Shown here in pieces: positions 18,469 through 27,049 of a stretch of DNA of 64,000 bases; within the stretch, counting starts at the first letter, position 1, and each line of letters begins with the position of its first letter. The stretch comes from Motiliproteus sediminis (lineage in GTDB: Bacteria; Pseudomonadota; Gammaproteobacteria; Pseudomonadales; Balneatricaceae). The position numbers and the translations under genes are program-made. Under the pieces are notes generated by a model. It ran no database searches, was not told where the DNA came from, and saw nothing but the letters and a program-made list of their open reading frames with translations. The DNA lies in NCBI RefSeq assembly GCF_017912535.1, contig NZ_JAERQK010000001.1, positions 682,001-746,000 of the forward strand, read 5' to 3'.

Positions 18469-20144
18469 TCCGTGCCGTCGCCGGTGTGGACCACCGGCAG
18501 CTTGATGCGAAAACAGGTGCCGCAACCCGGCTCGCTCTCCACGTCAATCACCCCGTGATGAGCATCGATTATCGACTTGGCGATAGACAACCCCAAGCCG
18601 GTCCCCTTGCCGACCGGCTTGGTGGTATAGAACGGGTCGAACACCCGCTCCACCCGGTCCCGACTGATCCCTTCTCCGCTGTCGCACACGGCCACCTCCA
18701 CCCAACCAGGCGCCAGTATGCGAGTGCTGACCGTGATCACCCCCTTTTCAGTGATCGCCTGACCAGCATTAACCAGCAAGTTCATAAACACCTGATTTAG
18801 TTTACCCATATCACATTCGACCCTGGGCAACTCTGTGTAATCCCGAACCACTTCAGCCTTGTACTTGAGTTCGTTAGCCACCAGATTGAGCGTGCTGTCT
18901 AACCCGCTGTGCAGATCTTCATACTGCCATTGCGCTTGCTCAGGATTGGAGCGGGAAAAATCCTTCAGATCAGCCACAATTTTTTTAATCCGACCCATGC
19001 CCTCCTGGCTTTCGCTGATAAGGGCGTCACAGTCCTGGCGTAGAAACTGAAGATCCAGATGCTGCTTCAGCGCGATAACCTGATCACGCACCGATTCCGG
19101 CAAACCCTTCTCAGCATGGGCGTAGCACTCCAGCATCTGCTCCAGTTGGGCAAAGTAGCGGCTCAGACTTTTCAGGTTTGACAGTACATAGCCAGTAGGG
19201 TTGTTAATCTCGTGGGCAATACCCGCGGCGAGCTGACCAATAACGGCTAGTTTCTCTGACTGTACCAACTGCGACTGGGCCGATTTCAGCCGCTCCGCCA
19301 GCGCCTGCTGATCGTCACGCTCTCGAGTAAGCAGAGTTTCCGCATTAATTCGGCGAGCTACTTCCGCCCGCAATGTATCATTGGCACCGAGCAGATCGCG
19401 TTCCTGCCGCACCAGCTGGCGTCGCCCCCAGCCAATGAATCCAATGCCCAACAACCAGATAGCCAGATGAGCCGAACTGATCTTGTTCAGCGTCGCGGTC
19501 GTAATCTCTTCAATATCAGCCAAGGGAAAGGTGACCGACAAACCGCCGCGCACATCCCCCAACTGGTAGCCCTGATGTTCATGGCAGCGCAGGCAGGCCT
19601 TGGTAACCTCAAGCGCTTGCATATAGCGGTAAAACGGCTGGCGCTCCATCATTACCACCTCACCAAACTCCCGCTCTCCGTGCGCAAAGCGTTGCAATGC
19701 CAGCGCCTCCCAGGGGTCGGGGCCGTTTTCGGGGCGGATCGGGCGCAAGCTGGTTAAATGCCCTTTGAGCGGACTGCTGTCGCGCCCCAGCTCATGCACC
19801 TGGCGTGTCATGTAAGCCGGATTAACCAACGCCAGCTCGACGCCCCTATCAGTGGTAATCTGTGCATCGGCTATGCCAAGCAGCTCCAGATAGGGGTTGG
19901 GGCGCAGCTGTTCGCTGACACGGGCGTAGACGCCGCCAAGACCGGCCACCCAACGGCGATACAGAATATCCTTTTCCACCGCGGTGCGCGCGTTGGTGCG
20001 CGCCAGCGCTTCTGCTTGTTCGAGGGAGAGTGAGTAGTTCCAGAGGAACGAGGCCAATATTGCTATCGACCAGTAAAACATCAGCTGCCAGGTAAACCGA
20101 CTCAGCCGCCGAGGCACAGCGGCATACTCCTCATCCTTTTCCAT
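18465..20144 (-). CDS. Membrane sensor histidine kinase with c-type haem motif
   Basis: The 559-residue protein has an N-terminal membrane helix (17-37), a periplasmic domain (38-220) of the DUF3365/Tll0287-like type, a second helix (221-239), a coiled coil, and a complete kinase core. CLRCH at 184-188 is a c-type haem attachment motif. The H-box has His311 in GIAHEINNP, the N-box is near 455-460, and the G-boxes are at 489-518. The protein probably senses redox state or a gas through haem and passes the signal by phosphotransfer. The gene starts 24 bases after the diguanylate cyclase gene and is probably in one operon with it. No response regulator gene is adjacent. Confidence 0.85.
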   Translation of the reverse strand: MEKDEEYAAVPRRLSRFTWQLMFYWSIAILASFLWNYSLSLEQAEALARTNARTAVEKDILYRRWVAGLGGVYARVSEQLRPNPYLELLGIADAQITTDRGVELALVNPAYMTRQVHELGRDSSPLKGHLTSLRPIRPENGPDPWEALALQRFAHGEREFGEVVMMERQPFYRYMQALEVTKACLRCHEHQGYQLGDVRGGLSVTFPLADIEEITTATLNKISSAHLAIWLLGIGFIGWGRRQLVRQERDLLGANDTLRAEVARRINAETLLTRERDDQQALAERLKSAQSQLVQSEKLAVIGQLAAGIAHEINNPTGYVLSNLKSLSRYFAQLEQMLECYAHAEKGLPESVRDQVIALKQHLDLQFLRQDCDALISESQEGMGRIKKIVADLKDFSRSNPEQAQWQYEDLHSGLDSTLNLVANELKYKAEVVRDYTELPRVECDMGKLNQVFMNLLVNAGQAITEKGVITVSTRILAPGWVEVAVCDSGEGISRDRVERVFDPFYTTKPVGKGTGLGLSIAKSIIDAHHGVIDVESEPGCGTCFRIKLPVVHTGDGTD

Positions 20145-20168
20145 TATTGCCTTCCCTGGTAAATCTGA

Positions 20169-21410
20169 TCAGTCGCCAGAAAGCTCGGTATCGACGGTTT
20201 CGACCCGGTTACGCCCGCGCTCCTTGGCGGCATAGAGGCTTTGATCGGCGCGGCGGACTACCTGTTCCAGCTCTTCATCGCCTATCACTGTCGCCACACC
20301 GAGGCTCAACGTTACGATAAAGCGCTCCCTCTGGTGCTCAAAGCGGTAGTCAGCCACTTGTTGACGAATCCGCTCGGCCACTTTAAGTGCCTGACCGGGA
20401 CCGGTTCCTGGCATCAGCACCAAAAACTCCTCGCCACCGTAACGCCCAACCTCATTGTACTCCCTCAGCTGGTTGCGAATCAGTTGGGCCACCTTAATCA
20501 ACACCGAGTCCCCGGCCTGATGGCCGTGGAGGTCATTGATCCGCTTGAAGTGATCGACGTCGATCATGAGCAGGCTAACGAAGGAATGGCCATGATCTTG
20601 CAGCCTTTCTCGACGGTAGCGTGCGATCTCCTCCTGCGCACGGCGCATCACTTCACGTCGATTCAGCATCCCCGTGAGCCCGTCACGAGTTGCCAAGCGG
20701 TGCAGCTCCTGCTGGCTTTCGGACAAGCGATTAAGTGCCACCCGCAACACCAGATAGGCGCTGGAGAACACTGCCACCAGAATCAGCACCAGCACCGTCA
20801 AGGAGGTCACCACGCCTTTAAACACCTCTGCCCGGTACTGGGTTACATCCTGGTAGACCTCAAAAGCGCCCAGTACTTCGTGACGCGCGTTTCTGACCGG
20901 GACGTAGCTTTCAACCACATCGACATCAAAACGTTGCTCGGAATTTAGATCAAACACCGCATCTTTATTTTGCAGTGCCGATACACTGTAACCCCGCAGG
21001 GCTCGCTGCAAATCTGCATTATCGCCATCACGCTGCCCGATAAGGGCATGCTCGGTGCTGTATACGATCAAGCCGTCGGCGGCGAAGATCTTGACCTTGA
21101 CGATATTGAATGGGCGGACCAAGAGCGCCAGGCTGGTATCGAGGTGGTCAACCTCGGCGGAAGATACCGATAACTGTTCAACACCGTCATGGCGAGGATG
21201 AACAATATGCTGCTGTTCCAGCGCCATAAAGGCCTGGGAAACCCGCTCGGCATCGGTTTCGGCTGCACGAACAACAAACTTGCTGAAGGTTGCGTAGATC
21301 CCAAGACCAGCCACAATGATCACAACGCATACCGCCGTCAACGCCGTGCGGTGGAGCACGCTGATAAGACGACTGGAACTCTGGTGATCAAACTGCCTGT
21401 CTAACGCCAT
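20169..21410 (-). CDS. Membrane diguanylate cyclase
   Basis: The protein (413 residues from the ATG at 21410; an upstream TTG at 21416 is less likely) has a membrane helix at about 20-45, a periplasmic sensor region of about 140 residues, a second helix near 205-225 and a GGDEF domain. The active-site motif is GGEEF, preceded by DVDHFKRIND, so it should be catalytically competent and make c-di-GMP from GTP. I see no clear RxxD inhibitory site. It is the first gene of a two-gene operon with the haem-motif histidine kinase, downstream of an FNR/Anr-type box. Confidence 0.9.
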   Translation of the reverse strand: MALDRQFDHQSSSRLISVLHRTALTAVCVVIIVAGLGIYATFSKFVVRAAETDAERVSQAFMALEQQHIVHPRHDGVEQLSVSSAEVDHLDTSLALLVRPFNIVKVKIFAADGLIVYSTEHALIGQRDGDNADLQRALRGYSVSALQNKDAVFDLNSEQRFDVDVVESYVPVRNARHEVLGAFEVYQDVTQYRAEVFKGVVTSLTVLVLILVAVFSSAYLVLRVALNRLSESQQELHRLATRDGLTGMLNRREVMRRAQEEIARYRRERLQDHGHSFVSLLMIDVDHFKRINDLHGHQAGDSVLIKVAQLIRNQLREYNEVGRYGGEEFLVLMPGTGPGQALKVAERIRQQVADYRFEHQRERFIVTLSLGVATVIGDEELEQVVRRADQSLYAAKERGRNRVETVDTELSGD

Positions 21411-21475
21411 CCACAACCCTTAAATCACCGACTACTGATAAACCTGTCGGGTAAGAATAGCCGAAGCCTCCCTTC

Positions 21476-21495
21476 GTTCTATCAACAGATAGAAC
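21476..21495. repeat. Inverted repeat upstream of the cyclase gene
   Basis: GTTCTATC-AACA-GATAGAAC is a perfect 8-bp inverted repeat with a 4-base loop, 66 bases upstream of the cyclase ATG. Its GATAGA part lies where a -10 box would fall relative to the FNR-like box at 21502-21515. It may be an extra operator or a start-proximal RNA hairpin. Confidence 0.35.
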
Positions 21496-21501
21496 CGGAG
21501 C

Positions 21502-21515
21502 ATGATCCAGATCAA
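21502..21515 (-). promoter_or_regulatory. FNR/Anr-like binding site
   Basis: The minus strand reads TTGAT-CTGG-ATCAT, matching the FNR/Anr consensus TTGAT-N4-ATCAA at nine of ten positions. The centre lies about 30 bases upstream of a possible -10 (GATAGA), the spacing of a class II activated promoter for the cyclase-kinase operon. Oxygen-dependent control is inferred. Confidence 0.5.
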
Positions 21516-21532
21516 TCAAACCACGGCAGACG

Positions 21533-21709
21533 CTAGGGGGCTAACCAGATGACGGTTCCTGCCGCACTGAGCAACAGCGTATTGAGCGCCACAACCAGCA
21601 GCAACAGCCAGGTCAGTTGGGCGACATCTGACAGCGCCAAAAACCGGCTGAGCCAGCGCAACCTGCCAAAGGGGTGCATCAAATGACGCACTCGGACACC
21701 ACGAAACAT
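21533..21709 (-). CDS. Putative small membrane protein
   Basis: A 58-codon frame begins at an ATG with AAGGA about seven bases upstream and encodes a basic N-terminal half (MFRGVRVRHLMHPFGRLRW) and one strong membrane helix (about residues 33-55) ending in WLAP. I recognise no family. It lies between the LEA-type lipoprotein gene and the cyclase gene on the same strand. The ribosome site and the helix after a positive segment favour a real inner-membrane miniprotein, but the length is short enough that chance cannot be excluded. Confidence 0.45.
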   Translation of the reverse strand: MFRGVRVRHLMHPFGRLRWLSRFLALSDVAQLTWLLLLVVALNTLLLSAAGTVIWLAP

Positions 21710-21777
21710 GAGCATTTCCTTATGCAACGAGATGCCACTGTACCACGGGATAAAAATGCGCCCTATGCGAAAATCCC

Positions 21778-22239
21778 TTATTCCTTGGCCGGATTAGACA
21801 AAAGGGGCAAGTCCCCTGATTCCACCACCGTCTGAGCCGGTAACCAACCGGCCGGATCGATCCGCGCTTCAAGCCGGTAAGGAACAGATTGACGCTGCGC
21901 CATGGCGAGACGCCCAAGCAAGCGCAACCCGTTGATAAGGTTGGGACTGGCGCTCAGGGTTATGACCTCACTGCTGTAAGCTGCAATAACCGGCAGTTGG
22001 CTAGTTGCTCCCTGCAGCAGTTCTACATCGTCAATGAACAAGGTATAAACCACGCCATCCAATGCGAGCTCACGCCCATTGGGGTTAAGCACTTCGAGAG
22101 CAAATTCGAACCTCGGTGAGCCCTCAAGCGGCGCCCAGCGGACCTGCTGGATCGACACACGGGGTGGTTCCGGTGGCTGGAGCGCCGCACAGCCGCTCAA
22201 CAGCAGCCAAAAAGGCAGCAACCTGATCCAAGCCTTCAC
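21778..22239 (-). CDS. LEA-type-2 (WHy domain) lipoprotein
   Basis: The 153-residue protein has a lipoprotein signal peptide with lipobox LLSGC (Cys17) and a single domain with NPNGREL and alternating strands, like the LEA14/WHy fold. It should be anchored to a membrane as a lipoprotein. The residues after the cysteine are AALQ, with no Asp at +2, so outer-membrane sorting is expected. The start is GTG, overlapping the pqiC stop (GTGA), so it is translationally coupled to the PqiABC genes. A role with the Pqi lipid-transport complex is an inference from this coupling. Function is otherwise unknown. Confidence 0.7.
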   Translation of the reverse strand: MKAWIRLLPFWLLLSGCAALQPPEPPRVSIQQVRWAPLEGSPRFEFALEVLNPNGRELALDGVVYTLFIDDVELLQGATSQLPVIAAYSSEVITLSASPNLINGLRLLGRLAMAQRQSVPYRLEARIDPAGWLPAQTVVESGDLPLLSNPAKE

Positions 22240-22826
22240 GGTAATTGCATCTCGGCAGCAAGCGTTTCCGCAAGCTGATCGACCAGCCGGGAAAGTGCCC
22301 CTACATAGCCTTCGTGGCTTGCCGGAGCTTCAGCCACTGGTTGGGTCAGGTTGATCTCGCCGGCACGCGGGTCAACGGTAGAATCGCGTGAAGCCAGCAC
22401 CCACTGCGCACGCAGTCGTACCGGACCACCCAGAGCACCGCCAAAGTACAGGATCCGAATGCGCAGTTGGCGCTGCGGGCGCGCGCCCTCATCCCAGGGA
22501 TATCGCCACACCACTTCGCCGGTGCGGCGCTGCAGGCCGAGGGCCAACTGGCGTCCGATGTTATCGCTTAAGCTACCGGCCCACTGGTGGCGGCCCGAAA
22601 TCAGCGCGGTAGTACCGGAAAAGCTCACAACATCCGGGCGGTCCAGCGCGTCGGGTAAGGTAACCGGCCATAGCCCGACGGCAGCACGAGGATCGAGCCG
22701 TAGACTTTGCGGCGCAGCATCCATGCTGCCCTCCACCAGCAACTGGTAATAGCTCGCAGGGGGCGCCGCAGCACAACCGGTAAGCCACCAGACTGCCAGT
22801 GCCAGTACCACATAGTGCCGCGACAT
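22236..22826 (-). CDS. pqiC: PqiC-type outer membrane lipoprotein
   Basis: This 196-residue protein has a signal peptide with lipobox LTGC (Cys18) followed by PPASYYQLL, the usual opening of the PqiC/YmbA (ABC transport auxiliary) family. In E. coli PqiC is an outer-membrane lipoprotein that receives the PqiB tunnel. Its ATG overlaps the pqiB stop by one base (TGATG) and its stop overlaps the GTG of the LEA lipoprotein gene. Family, length and position agree. Confidence 0.85.
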   Translation of the reverse strand: MSRHYVVLALAVWWLTGCAAAPPASYYQLLVEGSMDAAPQSLRLDPRAAVGLWPVTLPDALDRPDVVSFSGTTALISGRHQWAGSLSDNIGRQLALGLQRRTGEVVWRYPWDEGARPQRQLRIRILYFGGALGGPVRLRAQWVLASRDSTVDPRAGEINLTQPVAEAPASHEGYVGALSRLVDQLAETLAAEMQLP

Positions 22827-24457
22827 CAGCGCTCCTCCTTTCCGAAGATCAGTGCATTGGGTCTTCTATTGAGCTGATCGGTCAACTGGCGAATAGAGCG
22901 TGAAGCCTGAGTGACCTCCCGAATCATCTGCTGAACGTCGTAGATGATCGGCGCATCGCGCGCGACCGTCTCATCAAGGTTCCCGAGTGTTTGTTGCAAC
23001 TGGGCAAAGGTCCGCTCGGCCTGCTCAAGAGTTACATCCAGTTGGCCACTGCTGCGGTTGAGATTGGTCACTACTGCACTCAATTCACCGGCAAATTCCT
23101 GTTGCTCCAGTTCCTGCAACAAGACTCTCAAACTGGAGAGACTGCTGCCCAAATCACTTCCGATCTGCTCCAGCGGGATCTGGTTTAACTTGGACAGCAG
23201 TTGGGTGAACTGGCGGGACACCTGATCCAACGGTGCTTCTGCCGTTGGCAATAGCGGGTAGTCGCCCTGCTGGACCACGACAAGTCCGGGATCCTCGGGC
23301 TCAAAGACGAGATCGACAAACAACGCGCCGGTCAGCAAGTTGCCGGCTTTGAGTTGGGCTTTCAAACCGCGCTCGACAAGCCGCTGTAATCTATCCGAAA
23401 AATCCTGATAGTTCATTAAACTATCGCCATGCAGACGCTGTGGTTCAAAAGCGACAACGACCTGAATATCGATCCTCTCACCTTCACTTTCTGCAAACCG
23501 GATCGATACAACCTCGCCCACCGGTATGCCGCGAAACTCCACCGGCGACCCAACGTTGAGACCGCGTACCGAACCGTTGAAATTTAGCTTGTAAAAGTAC
23601 TTGAGCGTATACACCCCGTCGTTTACCGCCTGGCGATCCGGATAGAGAATAAAGCTCTGACCCTCAGTCGCAGCCACCGGATCGCGTTCATCCTCGGGCG
23701 TATCAAAGGCGATACCACCAGCCACCAGTGAAGTGAGCGAGCTCATGTGCGCCCGCACCCCGCGATCAGATATATCAACCCCGAAGCCACTGACGTTCCA
23801 GAACCGACTTTCTCGATGCACATGGCGGTTAAATGGCTCGCGCACAAAGAGATCAATAACCACACTGCTCCCATCCGCCTGCAGTTCGTAATCAAGCACC
23901 TCGCCAACCGGCACTTCGCGATAATACACAGGCGACCCTATATTCAGCGAACCGAGACTGTTAGCCCGAAGTTGATAGCGACTGCCGGCACTGTCGGAGT
24001 CGATGCGAACCGGCGTCAGGCTGCCGGAGAACTGATCCAGCGTTTCCCCCGGCTCACCGGGATCCACTCCAATATACACCCCGGAAATCAGTGTATTAAG
24101 ACCGGTGATACCACTGGCCGATATCTTGGGAGATACCACCCAGAACGCTGAATTGGCCGACAATCTATCGGCAATTTCAGGAACCACCTCTGCGGTCACC
24201 TGCACCTTACTGAGATCACTGCTCAACTGTACCCGACGCACGACACCCACACGCACATCCTTGAACCGCAGTTCGGTTTTGTTGACTTCGATACCGGCCG
24301 CGCTTTCAAAGTTGATGACCACCTCAACACCGCGTTCCCGCCAGGATTGTAATCCCAGCCACGCTGCCACCAGCACGGCGACCAGCGGTACCAGCCACAC
24401 CGGCGATATCCCCCGCTCCCGATGCACAGTCGCGTCGTTAACCGCTTGCTGTTTCAT
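22826..24457 (-). CDS. pqiB: PqiB-type MCE protein, intermembrane transport
   Basis: This 543-residue protein has a short cytoplasmic N-terminus, one membrane helix (about residues 19-37), three MCE domains (starting near residues 40, 155 and 280, the second and third marked by NIGSPVYYREVPVGE and NVGSPVEFRGIPVGE), and a C-terminal helical region that in E. coli PqiB forms a needle across the periplasm. I take the ATG at 24457, which has a purine-rich ribosome site, over a TTG at 24487. The length is close to E. coli PqiB. It overlaps pqiA by 20 bases. The Pqi system is thought to move lipids between membranes. Confidence 0.92.
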   Translation of the reverse strand: MKQQAVNDATVHRERGISPVWLVPLVAVLVAAWLGLQSWRERGVEVVINFESAAGIEVNKTELRFKDVRVGVVRRVQLSSDLSKVQVTAEVVPEIADRLSANSAFWVVSPKISASGITGLNTLISGVYIGVDPGEPGETLDQFSGSLTPVRIDSDSAGSRYQLRANSLGSLNIGSPVYYREVPVGEVLDYELQADGSSVVIDLFVREPFNRHVHRESRFWNVSGFGVDISDRGVRAHMSSLTSLVAGGIAFDTPEDERDPVAATEGQSFILYPDRQAVNDGVYTLKYFYKLNFNGSVRGLNVGSPVEFRGIPVGEVVSIRFAESEGERIDIQVVVAFEPQRLHGDSLMNYQDFSDRLQRLVERGLKAQLKAGNLLTGALFVDLVFEPEDPGLVVVQQGDYPLLPTAEAPLDQVSRQFTQLLSKLNQIPLEQIGSDLGSSLSSLRVLLQELEQQEFAGELSAVVTNLNRSSGQLDVTLEQAERTFAQLQQTLGNLDETVARDAPIIYDVQQMIREVTQASRSIRQLTDQLNRRPNALIFGKEER

Positions 24458-25694
24458 CCACCCCTTCCCATAGCAATCGCGGATCAAAGGATTCCGCCGC
24501 CAGCATGGTCAACACCACCACGCAACCAAAAGACAGCGCCGCTCCACCAGGCTCAATGTTTGCGATCACACCAAACTGCACCAACGCCATCATCAGAATA
24601 ACGACGTATACATCCACCATAGACCAACGACCAACGAATTCGGTGACCCGGTAAAGCCGCAATCTGTGCATCAGTCTCACCGGTGTGGGCCGATGAGCAC
24701 GTACCAGCAGATAGAGCAGCACCACGATTTTGCCAATCGGAACCAGAATGCTGGCCACGAATACGATAAGCGCAATCGGCCACTGGCCGGTGACCAGCAG
24801 ATGATGTGCACCTGACAATATGGTATCGGACCGGGTGGCGCCAAACGAGGTGGTGTACATCATCGGCAAGGTATTGGCCGGGATGTAGAGCACAATGGCT
24901 GCCGCCAAAAAGCCCCAGGTACGCTGCAAGCTGTGTAGTTGACGGCGAGCGATCCGGCTGTGGCAACGGGGACAATAGCGCAGGCGTTGATCAACAAGCG
25001 CGTTGCAAACGCTGCAACCGGAAAGTTCGACATTGCCGGCGAGGACAAAGTAGTCATTACCGTCGATCTGCTGCCAAAGCTGGCGTCGATTGATCAGAAC
25101 CCCGGCCGCATTGAGTAGCAGCACCACCGCCAAGAAACTGTAAAGCCCCGCTCCGGGCACCACCTGTGCCACATCGGAAAGCTTGACGATGGTGACCAGC
25201 ACACCGAGCAGGAACACCTCTAGCATGTTCCAGCGCTCAAAACGGAGCAGCAGTGCCAGCCCGTAGCGGCTGGCGGGCATCGCCCGCGCCTGCAGCCGCG
25301 ATAACAGCAGGTACAGCAGGGTAAGCAGTTGCATCAATGGCAACAGGAAGATAGAGAGCAACAGCAGGCCGGCCAGGAACACCTCTTCGCGACTTAACAA
25401 CGCCTGCACGCCCGACAGCAAAGTGGTGGACAGAACCTGATCCGCCATCTCCAGAGAGATGAAGGGCTGGGTATTACTGAGCAGGAACAGGATCAGACCG
25501 GTGACGACGCAAACAAGTGCGTGCTGCGACCATTGCGGGCGATGCCGATGCAAACGATGATCACAACGATAGCAAAACAGCCTCCCGGGGCGGTCACCCG
25601 GGGGCAGCCGGTTGAATGCACCGCAATGGGCACACTCGACCAGATTGCGTTTGGCGGCGATCACCCCCGGAGTTGCTGTTGTTCTGATTCGCAC
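24438..25694 (-). CDS. pqiA: PqiA integral membrane protein
   Basis: This 418-residue protein has two repeats, each with a pair of CxxC motifs (CAHCG/CYRC near the N-terminus, CSVCN/CPRCH near residue 230) followed by about four membrane helices. This is the PqiA (paraquat-inducible protein A) layout. The start is GTG with no clear ribosome site; no better start is seen. It is the first gene of pqiA-pqiB-pqiC-LEA. The cysteines could bind zinc or haem; the sequence does not decide. Confidence 0.9.
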   Translation of the reverse strand: MRIRTTATPGVIAAKRNLVECAHCGAFNRLPPGDRPGRLFCYRCDHRLHRHRPQWSQHALVCVVTGLILFLLSNTQPFISLEMADQVLSTTLLSGVQALLSREEVFLAGLLLLSIFLLPLMQLLTLLYLLLSRLQARAMPASRYGLALLLRFERWNMLEVFLLGVLVTIVKLSDVAQVVPGAGLYSFLAVVLLLNAAGVLINRRQLWQQIDGNDYFVLAGNVELSGCSVCNALVDQRLRYCPRCHSRIARRQLHSLQRTWGFLAAAIVLYIPANTLPMMYTTSFGATRSDTILSGAHHLLVTGQWPIALIVFVASILVPIGKIVVLLYLLVRAHRPTPVRLMHRLRLYRVTEFVGRWSMVDVYVVILMMALVQFGVIANIEPGGAALSFGCVVVLTMLAAESFDPRLLWEGVDETASG

Positions 25695-25833
25695 GAGTTG
25701 CTATTGCCCTATTGAAGCTTGCCGTCCATGCTTAGACTGTAATCAACTAACTGTTAACAAAGGCGTCTTTTAGCTTAGCTCGTTTGAACAGAGTGCGCGC
25801 TTCCACAGTGGTCTAAGCACGAGGTAACGGCGA

Positions 25834-27012
25834 ATGTCGAATGGCAACAAGAACGCGCTGATTCTGTCCGGTGGGGGTGCCCGCGCGGCCTATCAGGTCG
25901 GCGTGCTCAAAGCCCTTACCGAAATATTGCCTGGCTCCGCCCATAATCCGTTTCCGATAATCTGTGGTACCTCTGCCGGCGCCATCAACGCCCTGTATAT
26001 CGCTTCGCATCCCGGCACACTGCGCGAGTCGGTACTGCAACTGGAGAATCTCTGGCGCTCACTGATGCCAGACCTGATCTACAAAACCTCGGCCGCCGCG
26101 TTGATCAAAAGCCTGTCGCGGCTCGGTTTTTCGCTGCTCAATGAGGGGGTCGGCCGCAACCGTCCGCTATCACTGCTGGACAACAGTCCCCTGCGCCAAC
26201 TGCTGCATGACTGCATCAGGTTTGAAGGGATAGATGATTGTATCGCCGCCGGTGACCTCGAAGCAGTGTCAATCACCGCCACGGGCTACACTACCGGCCA
26301 GTCGGTCAGCTTCTTTCAAGCAGCACCCGGGATTCGCGGCTGGCAACGCCATCGTCGCATAGGTACCCCGGTAGCACTGACGCTGGAACATCTGATGGCA
26401 TCCTCTGCGATACCCACCATCTTCCCGGCAGTAAAACTTAACCGCGAGTATTTTGGCGACGGCGCGCTTCGCCAGACAGCCCCTATCAGCCCGGCGCTTC
26501 ATCTGGGCGCCAACCGCTTGTTTATCATTGGTGTCAGCAGTAACCGCAACCCGGAGCAATGGGTCCGCCGGCAACCGTTGCGCCACTCTCCGTCAATGGC
26601 GCAAATTATGGGGCAGCTTTTCAGCAGCGCCTTTATCGACGCCCTGGAAGGTGATATCGAACATATGGAACGAATCAACGAGCTTCTGGCACTAATACCG
26701 GACAAGCTTCGTGATGCCAGCGGATTGCAGTTGCGCCCGGTAGAGAGCATGATCATCTCGCCCTCCGAGGCGGTTGACAAAATCGCCGGCCGCAAAATCA
26801 GGTATCTGTCCAGCAGCCTGCGTCTGGCTCTGCGAACCGTAGGTGCCACCGCCAAGGGCGGCGGTGCGACCGCCGCGAGTTATCTGCTTTTTGCACCCGC
26901 TTTTTGCGGCGCCCTGATCGACCTCGGCTACAAGGACACCATGTGGGAACGATCCACCATTGAGCATTTTTTCCAACTGCACAACTGCCAGCGAGACGAC
27001 GCTTACGCCTGA
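25834..27012 (+). CDS. Patatin-like phospholipase
   Basis: The 392-residue protein has the patatin oxyanion loop SGGGARAAYQVGV (residues 12-24), the nucleophile elbow GTSAG with Ser47, and the catalytic DGA at 209-211, so the Ser-Asp dyad is complete. No signal peptide is visible. Patatin enzymes hydrolyse lipid acyl esters. A GAGG ribosome site precedes the ATG. The reading frame of TamA opens within its 3' end, making a patatin-tamA-tamB operon likely. The substrate, and whether it serves outer-membrane assembly, are unknown. Confidence 0.87.
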   Translation: MSNGNKNALILSGGGARAAYQVGVLKALTEILPGSAHNPFPIICGTSAGAINALYIASHPGTLRESVLQLENLWRSLMPDLIYKTSAAALIKSLSRLGFSLLNEGVGRNRPLSLLDNSPLRQLLHDCIRFEGIDDCIAAGDLEAVSITATGYTTGQSVSFFQAAPGIRGWQRHRRIGTPVALTLEHLMASSAIPTIFPAVKLNREYFGDGALRQTAPISPALHLGANRLFIIGVSSNRNPEQWVRRQPLRHSPSMAQIMGQLFSSAFIDALEGDIEHMERINELLALIPDKLRDASGLQLRPVESMIISPSEAVDKIAGRKIRYLSSSLRLALRTVGATAKGGGATAASYLLFAPAFCGALIDLGYKDTMWERSTIEHFFQLHNCQRDDAYA

Positions 27013-27049
27013 CGATCGCCCCGCCTGGTACATAGCAACCAGGTTGTGT

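Noticed and set aside
20241-20948. A 235-codon plus-strand frame opposite the cyclase gene
   Set aside because: It mirrors the GGDEF gene and has no domain or ribosome site.
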